NCBI RefSeq assembly: GCF_035582795.1 | Contig: NC_134369.1 | Coordinates: 61,442,001-61,506,000 of the forward strand | Reading direction: 5' to 3' | Source of the DNA: Mycteria americana | Lineage: Eukaryota > Chordata > Aves > Ciconiiformes > Ciconiidae | DNA: 64,000 nucleotides | Shown: in pieces, positions 38,501 through 50,035 of the stretch | Layout of the letters: each line of letters begins with the position of its first letter | Numbering within the stretch: position 1 is the stretch's first letter | Notes under the pieces: generated by a model | Database searches by the model: none | The model's input: the letters and a program-made list of their open reading frames with translations, nothing else | Told to the model about the DNA's origin: nothing | Position numbers and translations under genes: made by a program

Positions 38501-41500
38501 ATTCTGATTTATACCATATCTACGGACATTTCTTTAAAAGATTGCAAAGTGAAAAAATTGTGTGGTATTTTTTTCCTCGCAAATTACATGAAGGTGTGCA
38601 CTGAAAACACTTTAATTTTCAAAAATGATAGCAAATGAATTGATATGAAAAATATACCATCATATAAAATACAGTATTTAGTTATAAAATTTGTTCACTC
38701 TAGCTTTTCTTAATAAACACATTTTTTTCTGACTTCATACTATGGGAAATCACAAGGCTCTTTTATTCTAGAAAGATTAATCAGTTGACAAAGAGTCTAA
38801 CTTGGCAGAGGATTCTGCTCTCTGTAGTTCTACATTATAAAGACTATTTTACAGCTACACTTCATTGTACTTTACTTTTTAAATTTTTTAAGGCTCTTAT
38901 GTATCCCATTCAAATCAATTCTCAGCACATGCTTGTATGATCTGTCTATTCAATTTATATTAAAAAATAATTCTTAATACTTTCCAAGTATTTACAGTAA
39001 TACACATAAGAGTGAGTCAATACTGAAAGTTTTGTGTCACATCTAACATGACAGTAACTGAAATCAGTGAAGACAGATTTTCAGATTTGTTGTCATAGCT
39101 CTGCCACATACCGTTGGTCTGCTTTCTCTAACTTGAGATGTCAGGGCCTTTTTTTAAGACCGATTGCTTCCAGATGTATGGGATAGTGTCAGCAGAAAGA
39201 GAAGGCATACTTCCCACCGGCATAACTGAAATTGTAGTGAAAAAGCAGCCTCTGCAAATTAAAGTCAATCTCTTTAATGTATTTGTTTCTTCTGTCCACT
39301 GTTACATACTTAATTTTTCTTTCTTATGTTTTTAGTCAACCACCAGAAACACATAGACATTTTGCCTGTGCAATTTCTTAGCCAAGGCAATAAGACTCTG
39401 TTTGCTGCCTTATTCACGGCAAGATGATATCCTTATTCGCACTGAAGAACACCTGCCCTACTGAATTGAATTCAGTGAAGCCATTTGTAAAATGACATAG
39501 TCACCATATGAAAGATCTTTTCTAATCATTGCATACAGCATGCCGTTATACCATAACAGGGGCTGGTTCATGCAGTTATTAATGGAAATAGAGTATGACT
39601 GTGCTAGATTGCAAGTTCACATTCTCCAGATCATTAGTATGTAACTATTATCTGCACATGACATCAGAGCTCTTCAGTGACCTGTGAGAAATACATCTGA
39701 TGATTTTATTTCCTGTGTTTCTTTACATATTTCTATTGGAAGAGAACACTGTCATTATTGTAGTCTTTTTGTGCATATCAGCAGGCAGCCCAAATTTTAA
39801 ATTAGTACAGAAAATGAACCGTGTTGTAGGTCAGCACAGAAGGACATTATCCAAGGAGCTTTGGCCATTCTTCCTGTGTTATTTGTCCTGCTAATTCAGT
39901 TCTGCAGAGCTAGCAGTCAAGCCCCATTTGAAAATATGATAATAGATAAGAAAGTCTGTGTTTATTACAGAGCTCTTCTAATGTCTATTCTATACTTCAA
40001 TGAAACACTGAGAAAAATACTACACTGGAATCCTAAACAATAAACCATTAGACTATGATGCTTCATAGCCAAATATAATGTTTTCAAATATTTCAGAATA
40101 GTTCTTAAATTCCTATATTTGTATTTAAGGCAACAGTCTTGCAATTATGAGCATGTGAAACTGCAAATTATAATTAATATTTGTTTTATTGTACTGCTTA
40201 CTACATAAACAGAGTATTTTTCCGAAGAAAATTTTTAAAGTTTCCCTTTTCAAGGGAAAATATTTACGAAGAAAACATAACATTCCAAAAACCACTGATA
40301 GAGTCATCAAGTGAGTACGTGTTTTTCAGTAACATAATATCAAATTAATTTGGTTTCAGTCAACAGGAAAACTAAAACACATAATAACCCATACAACAGT
40401 AAGCTCCATCTTCTTATGCCCTTAAGTCATTAGTTTTAGAAACACAGAATCTAGAAACACAGAATTTAAGAGAATCAGGCAAGTGGAAGGAGAAACAGGA
40501 GACAGATTCACCTGGTGATGATGACCTATTGAAGAGAATGTGGAGCTAAGACCAAAGATTTTTTCACTCTTTCTACATCACAGGCTTATTTTAACATAGC
40601 TTAAGAGATAAAGAGCATTCTTTTGATCACCTGTGATGTAGGGCCTGTCTTCACAAAAACAGATTGCAGCCTGTCACTAACATACAGTTCCCTTTCACAG
40701 ATCCTCACAGGCATTTCCCCCAGGACATCTGGATATTATTTTCCCCTGACATTATTTTTCATTTCTTTATTTATCTGCAGAACACACATAGCAGAGGCAG
40801 AAATTCTGAGACTTCTCTGTATTTCCCATTGACAATGCTCAACGTTCAGAGAAGAACTAGGGGAAAAAGGACAATTCAGTCTTCATTGGCCATTCAAACA
40901 CTGGTAGCAAACACTGCCAACAAAATTACTGGTTGGTGTTTTCCATAGTTAGCCAATCTGCGATGTAAACTTCTAGCTATATTTTTGGGGGACTGGACAC
41001 ATACGGTTAATTCATGAAACACAGTGCTATGATCTGCCATTATATATTTTGTCACTAGCTATGTGAACTGGAATTAAACTGATGAATCAGAAGCAAAAGG
41101 CTCCATCACTCACCACAAGCCCCTGAATAACATCTTCCAAGTGTAATAACATTTGAATCCTTCACATGACATTTTTAAAATAACACTGTTCATTGCAGAA
41201 TTATATCTGACCCTTAGTGGGGCACTACTTATACTATTAATAGTTTTTATTGACACTCTAAAAACAGTTGTTGTCTCAATCAAGATAATTGTTTCTTGAC
41301 TAATTGTTCTTCTGTGGCTACAATTATGTTGTTGCAAATTTTATGTTTTCACATTGCAATTTACCACTGCAGTTTATACCATTATAGCAAACACTGCTCG
41401 AGGGGATTGTGAAACAAAGACAACAAGACAATGACTTCTCTCTGTGCACATGAACTGTCCAGATCAAGTATCTCCTTTGGTCCAAGAGCAGACCTCAGAG

Positions 41501-44500
41501 AAAAAAAATGTAACAACGCAAACATTTTGCAATATAAATTGAATGCTAGGAAAAAGAACACCGCATTTTTATGTTTTTACTTTTGCTTTTGTTTTTTAAG
41601 GACAATTCACGTGAAAATTAAGAAAATATTTACCCTGAATTCTTTGTACAGGTATCAGAAAAACAACTTGGCACTATAGGAACAAATACCCTTGTGAATT
41701 AAAGTAAGTTTATAAAGTACAAGTAGCTTTCATGAATTCTATGGTACGTATCAAAGTCAGTATAACCTCTTCAGTATCCAGTGGTTTTATTTTATGGTGC
41801 ATTAAGTGGTAACATTTAAAAGGTACAATCTCATCTCCTAAAGCATGTTTGCTAACTCTCTGGGTATGGAGATGTGAAATGAAAGCATTGTTAAACTAGC
41901 TATGCGGTCCTCTAACTGGACCTGATACACAAGTGAGCTGGCTGTATGCTAAATGGTCTTTGAAAGTAAAATCAGAACAATAAAGACATCAACATGTTCA
42001 TTCCCATCTGTTCTGCTCACCACTTGCAAAAATCACTCCATACAGAAAGCTAGAGATGTGTCTTTAACTGGGTCTTCTCTGTTTCCTGCTTCCACTTTAC
42101 CTTGGATTTATATGGGGCGTGTGTGAATGGGAAGCATCGTAACCTCTTTATTCCCAAAACACATTATTAAATATTTAGATAAAATTTTTCCAACATGTCA
42201 GAATATTAAAAAAAAAAAACAACACACCAGAAAAGATGACTCTCATAGGATTTTTTATATAGATAGACAAATTTCCAAACTTCCAGAGCAGGAACATCTT
42301 TAGAGGATGAGTGAGAAATCATTTAAATTTTTCTAACATCTGTCTTTACAGTAAGCAAATACACTTTCAGTCTAGACTGGCCCTTTTAGTGGGTAAGTTT
42401 GAAAAACTGATGCATTGAAATCTGAGGTTATTCTCTTACACAAAATCCTGCCTTTCCTTATTTTCCTTTAAGATATGTACTGGCTTTTTGAAATTTCAAA
42501 CTGAAAAAATAAATTATTTTATGTGCTTGTGGATACCAGTGTCTAGAGACATTCTCACCGTGAGAGTTAGATTTTAATGCCAGAGTTCGGGAATAGACTA
42601 AAAACCAAATAGTGATCCTACCATGTTAAACGACATACCTATGAAAAATCTACCATAGAGGAATACAACTACAGAAGTTTGATGGCCTGGAAAATTACAA
42701 TAAATTATATATATACTCTGTTTTATAGTCACATAAAAATACATAGTGCAGCTGATGCTGGTGGCCGAAGCAAAAATTATCACCACATTGTATGCAGCAT
42801 TTGGTTAATTATTCTTTATTATGTTATGTAAAAGAAAACTCTTGAGTTTGTAAATACTAATGTGGGCAACATACCATCTTTTCAACACATATAAAGCAAT
42901 TCCCATTTATGTAGAGACTTGTGGTAACACATACTGCCACTAGAGGATAGTGTTGTCATATTACTATGCACCCACATTAAGTACATGAAATTACTATATA
43001 GTTCAAGTTACTTACTTTCTAAAGCCAGCAAAAAAAAGAACATTTATATTTCAATTAAAGATATATTTTTTTTGCCTGACAAACCCTGAAGCCTTTTTTT
43101 GATCAAAACCAGAAGGTTCATCATACATCTTGATGAAATACCTGTGGGATTCTGTGCTATTGAAAGCATCTTTGTTTTGATTATTTTTTAAAGTGTCTTT
43201 GCTTTCATTATTGTAGAATGTTCCTACTTCATTGCAGCATTAAAATAATTTTATTTGCTTGATGAAAAGTGAGGCTGTTGGTGAGAGTTACAGGTATCAG
43301 ACTTGAAAATTGACTGACAGCCTTCTGAGGACTAGGAACCAGATCAGGCCAAGCTCGGGTATACTCATGGCAATAGCAAGGAATAATTATTCCTGTAATA
43401 CATTGCTTACACCTTCACTTGGGCAAAGCAGAGATAAATCAGCTGCAGACTTCAATTAAAGCATGTAGACAGAACTTAGAAAAAAAAATTTGCACAAGTT
43501 TGAGGAGTCCACTGTATCAAATAAAAAGCCACAGTAAATTGCTCTCATCAGGAATAAGAAAGCAGAGGAGGAGCAACTGTCCTGGTCATCCCCCCGAACT
43601 CTACCTGATGCAGCACAGCTGTAAGTTTCTCCATGTTCAGAATAAGAATTCTAATTTCTGGAAAAAAATAAAGTCTAAATGGTGGTGTCTAAATCATAGT
43701 CTGGTGGTGATGTGGACATTCTTCTTCAGTAGAAGGCCAGAACATATTTTACACACTTGTTTTCAGCAACTGAAATCTACACTGTAACACAGTCAAGTCA
43801 TTTAGACCTATGCTTGACATACTGAACATTATACTGTTCAAAACTAGACAGTGTTTTTCCTTAATGTCTATTATGTGTTCACAATACATGTTTATATTAC
43901 TAATATGCCAATACTTAAATTAATGTGTGTATTTACTCAGTTATTTTGTATTGCTTTAATTTTAAAAGTCAATAGGTTCAGCAATGGTTAGTATTTATAG
44001 AAAAGCTCCATCCAGAGAATAAAAGTAACAGTGAAAGTGGCTTAGAAAATGGGACCTACGAGAGGAGTAAAGGATCTGAAAGAGTGCAGGACTTGATAAT
44101 TCTCTTGATACATGAAAGGTAGTTATAAAAAGATGATCTTCTACTGCTTAATGTATCCACTAGAAGGAGGACTGGAAGAAGCACAGCAAATATTAATTAA
44201 ATCTTACATTGAGAAGAATTAGAACATATATTATGATAATTCAGTAATGGATGGGAAACTAAGCAACAGACCCACTAAGGCGGCTGCAAAAACTTCTTTA
44301 CCAAAGGTTTTTAAGTAAATTTAAATGTCCTTGTCATAGATTATTTAGGGGAAAAAAAAAAACTGACAAGAGCAATAGGTTACCCTGGATTACCTCTTCA
44401 TGTGTATTCCACCTTTCCTACATATTTATAATTCTTTTATAATCCTCAGCTGCTGTGATCTCTACTCATTTACAATCTTACTAAAATCAATACAAACTGG

Positions 44501-46059
44501 GAAAATGGTATTGCATCAGACTGGTCCACTCATTATTAGTAATAGTAATATGACATTTTTGAAAAGGGATCTGAATTAGGTATATATAAAAGCTATTAAT
44601 AACTAAGAAAAAATCTGTCACCTTTCTTGGATTTTTATTTATTTATTTAGAAACACTTACACTTATCACACTTTCTCTATGGTCTTGTGCAAAAATCACC
44701 ATGGAAATAATTCTCTTGTCTCTTCTTAGCTATCAGTTCATCAGTAACATCAGGCAACATTGTGGGGAATCTCTCCGAACAATTTCTGAAAGTTTGTTCT
44801 CAGTACTGAAAGCAGCCACTAGAAAAAGTAACTGGTAGTTACTAAAAAAAAGAAAATCAAATTCTTCAGCTTTGCCACTCCACAACTGAAGCATTACCTG
44901 AGTCTTCCAAGTAGAGTGATTTAAATTCAGTTAGGATTATAACTTTATTAAATTTCATTAAGTCATCTTAATTGAAAATTAAGTGAATCTGAGTAATTTT
45001 GAATCCAGCAAACTCCAATAACATTTTACAGGGATTTTTCCTTGTTAACTGCTTTTTTATGCCTTACGTTTGTAGAGATAAAATCACCTTACTGTGGTTG
45101 TTTTTGTAAATGCATTTTACTCCCGTTTTAGTAGATTTTTGTAGCAACATATGTTAATACCCAAGCATTACAGTTTACTGATTGTTGATGATATTTAAGC
45201 AATAAAATTCTGCATGTGACCTCCACACTAAAGAAATCCATAAAATCTATTAGATCTTCTATACTATGAAGTGCTTCATTCAGATAATTTTTTTTTCCTC
45301 TGACTGCTGAAACTTGTTTTAAGTTGTCCTCATTTTCTAACAAATGGATTTCATTTTCTCTGAAACCTTTATATGCAATTAAATAGCTGTTGTAATGTCA
45401 GAACATGTGTCCTGGATTGCTCAATTAAGTCATTGTTATTATTATTACATAATATTATTATATCTGCACTAACAAGGTACTTGGCTGAAGGCATAAGTGT
45501 CCAGGCACCTTCAGTTTTGTTTTTAAATGTACATTATTAAGCCACTGTGAATAGATAACTGCTGGCAGGTATCTTTACAGAAATGGCCAACAGCTTTCAC
45601 AAAAAGAAGTCCAAATACATTGTCAACAGAGATATTAAACTCTGATCTACAAAATATCTTTAACCAGCAATAAGACTTTTTTTGGCTTTTGTATGGGTAA
45701 GGAGACCTGAAACTGAATTTCGGGTTCTGAAGCGTGACCACTCACATGTTAACCAGGGGTATGAGTTGAATTTTTCTTAAAATTTAATCAGCAAGTTGCA
45801 GAGGTATTAAGAAAAGTAAGAACCCAAATTATTTGCTCCTATATTTCACCTTTCAGTCTCTTGAATTTTGTGATACTGCTATGAAAGGTGTACTCCAATT
45901 GCCAGTGACCATGGAGGACATGGATTTTTAAGGTCAGGGCCACAATGGGCTCTCCTAATTCAGCCACTCTCTGCATAATCTAAAGAAGGAAAACAAGAAC
46001 ATTTAATATCCCACCTTATTCCCCACCTCATCTTTAATACAGAGGCTATATCTGAGGTT
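35516..46059. other. Intergenic, no gene seen
   Basis: More than 10 kb of AT-rich DNA. Minor structure: a perfect 10-bp hairpin at 36,433-36,461 (caacatccac/gtggatgttg), a duplicated tagaaacacagaat at ~40,438-40,466, an A12 run at ~42,210, and ATT/TATT-rich patches near 44,630 and 45,435. No coding exon, tRNA or strong repeat was recognised. Confidence 0.35.
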
Positions 46060-46200
46060 GAGTTGGACTTCAGGATTTACTTACACCCCTCAGTCAGGGT
46101 TGTGAAAATACCCTTCTGAATGAGCTAGTTGTGCTGGTAAAAGTGCTACCGTAGACATAGCAATACTGATACCGGCAAAAGTGAGACACAGTTTGTCTCA
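46060..46200. repeat. Possible ancient hAT/MITE-like repeat
   Basis: The strings acttacacccctcag and gttgtgaaaatacc, then agttgtgctggtaaaagtgctaccgtagac and tgataccggcaaaag, resemble an old element common in turtles and crocodilians (cacacccctgag, then ctatgccg...ctagtgtagac). The ctggtaaaag and ccggcaaaag strings form a degenerate direct repeat. Boundaries are uncertain. Confidence 0.4.
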
Positions 46201-46594
46201 CTCAAAGAATTAGAATAAGCATGACTGCAAAAAAAATCGCCTCCTAAGCCAGTTTAAGATCCATCTGTACCTGTTTATCTGTACAAACTCTTTAGAGTTT
46301 CTTACAGAAGGACCAATACTACAAGAGAAAAGGCCTTGATCCTGGTCCTGAAGGTCAAAAAAAAGAGCAGGCAGAGCAGCAGGGAGACCAGTCTGCAGCA
46401 AATCCTTAGAGATTCTGTAATTGATGCTGTCAGTTACCTATCAAGCATTGGTTGCCATAGCTATAGCTCCTTGGTCCCTGTGTACTGCAGTAATATAATC
46501 TTGAAGCCACAAAGGCATGAAAACTGCAGGGATCTGTATCAGAGATAAATAGCCAAGCCTTTGGGTGTTTTGGCCAGTGGTACCACCTGATATT
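46201..46594. other. Unidentified sequence upstream of poly(A)
   Basis: About 390 bp of moderate GC ending directly at a 21-A run. It may be an old retroposed sequence with its tail, but I recognise no parent gene or SINE. Short reading frames (63-70 codons) on both strands show no motif. Confidence 0.3.
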
Positions 46595-46615
46595 AAAAAA
46601 AAAAAAAAAAAAAAA
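46595..46615. repeat. A21 homopolymer
   Basis: Twenty-one consecutive A residues on the + strand after tatt. It could be a retroposition tail or a simple repeat. Confidence 0.9.
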
Positions 46616-47035
46616 GATTAAAAACAACTTGTATTTTGCAAATGTCTTAGATCAAGGACTACACCTGCATGCCATTTTCTCCCAAGCACATAATTACTTT
46701 CCCAGTGTATAGAAACTGCCCATTCTAAGGGAAAAAAAAGAATCAATACTTCAAAAGAGCAAGACTTTCAGAGACATTAAGAACTTAACAGCTAATACTG
46801 ACTTGTTTTGGCTGTAGGCTTTAATTCTGACAACTTTTCAGATCACATTGTTCAGCAATTTAAAAACAAAACAACTCCCCCAAATGATAAGACTATAAAT
46901 TATGGGTTTGAATGGCTTAAGTTTTAATGCAATAATTTTATTGTGCCTGGTGGAACTGTTAATTAAGAATGTCAAAACACTGTCCAAACCAAACAAAATT
47001 CTCTAGATATTTTTGGCCATTTTTCTGGCATTGAC
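46616..47035. other. Intergenic, no gene seen
   Basis: AT-rich sequence without a supported feature. Confidence 0.4.
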
Positions 47036-47090
47036 ATTTCCACTGACTTTGAGGGAGCTGCACCAGTTTATATCAGCATTCAGCTCCCTA
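47036..47090. repeat. Possible ancient palindromic repeat fragment
   Basis: The string ttccactgactttgagggag, followed by ctgcaccagtttatatcagc, resembles the old sauropsid repeat 'ccattgacttcaatggagctgcaccaatttacaccagc'. Only one side is preserved. Confidence 0.45.
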
Positions 47091-48874
47091 AATCCAAAAC
47101 ACCACCCTATTCATTTCATCGCATTACGTAATTTATATTATCAAGTACTAGATTAGTGTAGCTGTGTTAGCTGTAATAAACTATGATACAAGTTACTCTT
47201 TTTTGCTCAGACTCCCTCTTTTAAAAATGTATTTTCAAGCAGTGATAAAACATATTAATGTAGTATAGATTCTTATGCAAAAACTAAGCAACCTCATACT
47301 CATGGATCAATTTTAATGTCACATCATACATTTTAATTCCTTTTATCCCCTAAAACAGAAAATACCAAGCAACTTGCTATGGCTACTAAGGAGATGTTAG
47401 AGCTCAGAAGCTAAATATGCTGAGATAGCTCATGCTGGAAGAACTAATAGCAACATAAAAAGCTAAAGCACAATCCGTGAATACATTATTAATGATGTTT
47501 CCCTCTCAAATCAGCAGATGGACACTGAACGGCTCAAGTGACTGGTAATGGGATACACAGCTTTTAATCTCAAAGTAACTGCTTCAGATCTGCCTCATGT
47601 TGATCGTAACTGAAAGTTACTATTTGACAGGTATTCGATAGCCAATATGTAATAATGAGCCTTAGTCTAGCTTTTCCTGTAGAATCTGGTTAACAAAGCT
47701 GGCATGCTGTTTTCAAACTCAGGGTTGAGTAGGCCAGAAGACTTGATTATCCTTTTATGTCTAAAAGTTCAGGCCTTCAAAACAAGTTTGAAACCCAGGT
47801 GCAAGTGGGACAACAGACTTAGCACATATTACACTTGTTCAGTTGTCAGTTTCCATTAGTGTCTATCAGGTATTCTTTCAATGACTAAATTAACTTTTAA
47901 ACAAAAAATCAAAGAGAAGAAAATCAACTTGAGACGAACGGAAAAAACTAATGTAATGAGACAGACTATTGCTTTCACAAAGCCTGGCATGAAGGACATG
48001 ATGTGTTTTTTCTTTTGTACGCTCAAGGCACAAGAATTTTCAGTAGTGATACAAAAATACAGTATGGATGCAAAATATCTGTATTGTTAAAAAGCATTAA
48101 TAAATTGATAAAAATTAAGTGATTGTAACTCCCTTTTGCAGGAAGCCTAGAGAAGGCTGGCAGCTACTGTTCTCAATAAAGCTTACCATGTTAAGTGGTC
48201 CCCATGAGCTTTTAATTTATTATAGGGTTTTTTCATGTTTACTGAACAGAACCACACTTACATTTTCATGGAACCCAAATGAAATTGCTAGGGTTTCAAA
48301 CAAGACCCAAAAACTGTCTATATCACCTGGAACCTGACAGCAAAATTGGTCACAATGTAGAACCACTTTTCCTTGAAAAGAAAAATACCATCAGGGTATA
48401 TTTGGAGTAAGCCTAGCAATAGCCATCTTAGAAATAATTAATCAATCATTTTCAAACATAAGGTCAGTATCATACAAAAGTGTTTTTAATGAGAAAGTTT
48501 TTGAAGATGTATCAGGCATGAAAGGGAATTATTCGTGTAAAAGAGCTGCAGACATTTAGCTGTAGGTCATAGAGTTGTTCAGTCAGAATTGTTACAAATA
48601 CAACTATATTAGCTCCTTGACATCCATGGACGTATCTTCAAGTCTAACTTCTCTCACCTCAGTACGGAACATGAAGACGGATGCTAAAGACAGCTCTCTT
48701 GACAGGATTCAACCCTTTAGGTTAAAGACGGCTGCACACGTAATTTAAATCTGTATCACTGTATACCTATACAAACCCATTATAATCGTATTTCAATAGA
48801 ATGATGGAAACTTACTTCGTATTTAATACTATTTGTTATCACTGTTCTTAGAATCACAGTCAAGATTGCCTCTC
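47091..48874. other. Intergenic, no gene seen
   Basis: AT-rich unique-looking DNA with chance reading frames under 75 codons. Confidence 0.4.
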
Positions 48875-49040
48875 TCCTTGTTCTAGGCACTGTAGAGACA
48901 AATTGCAGTAAAGATAGACGAGAGATAAAAGATGTGAAAAAGAAACAGAAACACAGAGATTAACTTGCCAAAATCACACTGCAAATCAATGGTCAAATTA
49001 AGAATAGAATCCAGATCTTCCAAATCCCAGTCCTTTGCTG
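48875..49040 (-). repeat. Amniote MIR-type CORE-SINE (MIR1_Amn-like)
   Basis: The + strand reads ttctaggcactgtagagaca, then cacagagattaacttgcc, then aaaatcacactgcaaatcaatgg, then agaatagaatccagatcttcc and aaatcccagtcc. This follows closely the reverse complement of the amniote MIR consensus (gagattaagtgacttgcccaaggtcacac, then agcaagtcagtggcagag, then gaatagaacccaggtctcctgactcccagtcc). It is the best preserved of the MIR-like copies here. The family label is from memory. Confidence 0.65.
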
Positions 49041-49766
49041 AGCTCACAGAGTATTCCCCCGGGCTTTTTCTAAGACATTTTTGTTAGCCATCAGTGTTTA
49101 CTAGTAGCAATTAATGTTAGACCATAAAAAGAGCTTTTAAACACAAAGCAACCGAACTTACCACCTCTCAGAAACCCACTTCCTCTGTAACATTTACAGA
49201 ATAATCAAAAAGTTGGCTAAGAAGCTCTTGAAGATACCTGTTGTACCATATATAGTCAAAGTTCACTCAAGCCTACAACAGCCTGTTGGGCTAGCTGGGT
49301 ATAGTATACCAGCTTCTGCAGCCAACAGCATGCACAGGAACGCAATCGTCAACATCATAAATGATCAACTTCACCTCTTCAGACCAAATGACACAGGACC
49401 TATATACAGCTGAGCAGCCTGGAAATACACAGTCAAAGCTCAAACTCACACATCTGAGTGACTACTGAGCCTTTGCATCTCCTAAGTAATGGATACATAG
49501 TACATTTTTTTTAATTGTACAGCTTTTGATCACTTTCATTCTGGCTTCTAGCCCACAAGTTATGCATATAGCTAATTTAGCATTTAATTGAATAATACTA
49601 TTTATGAAGCATACTGTTAGGGAAGTATATAGCAAAACCAGACCTTTCTGTGAAAAGGACATTTCCTTACTAGCATTTCATATACAGTACCATGATACTT
49701 CGGTCTTGAGTTAAAACCTCTGGTTGGTTCCATAATACAAGTAAATTAAAAAAAAAAATCTTAAAA
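49041..49766. other. Intergenic, no gene seen
   Basis: No supported feature. Reading frames of 66 codons on each strand look like chance. Confidence 0.4.
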
Positions 49767-49873
49767 TTCATCTAGTTTCTAACATTTTAGATAAATATTA
49801 GTTCATCTAGTTTCATATTAGTTCATCTAGTTCATCTAGTTCATCTAGTTTCTAACATTTTAGATAAATATTA
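49767..49873. repeat. Nested tandem duplication
   Basis: Two identical 34-bp copies beginning ttcatctagtttctaac lie at 49,767-49,800 and 49,840-49,873. The 39 bp between them are themselves made of repeated gttcatcta units. The exact identity suggests a recent local duplication, or an assembly artefact at a slippage-prone site. Confidence 0.9.
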
Positions 49874-50002
49874 AAATGCCTTAACATATTTAGCAGAACT
49901 AAAATTCAAATCCAACTTAGTAAAATAAGTTGCAAAAATCCAGCTAACTTGGGGTGAGGAGTAGGATTTCTACATCAATGTATGTAAAGAATCCTTTATT
50001 TA

Positions 50003-50035
50003 TATATCTTACATATATCTTACATATATCTTACA
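50003..50035. repeat. 11-bp minisatellite, three perfect copies
   Basis: TATATCTTACA occurs three times head-to-tail without a mismatch, and a diverged continuation follows. Confidence 0.95.
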
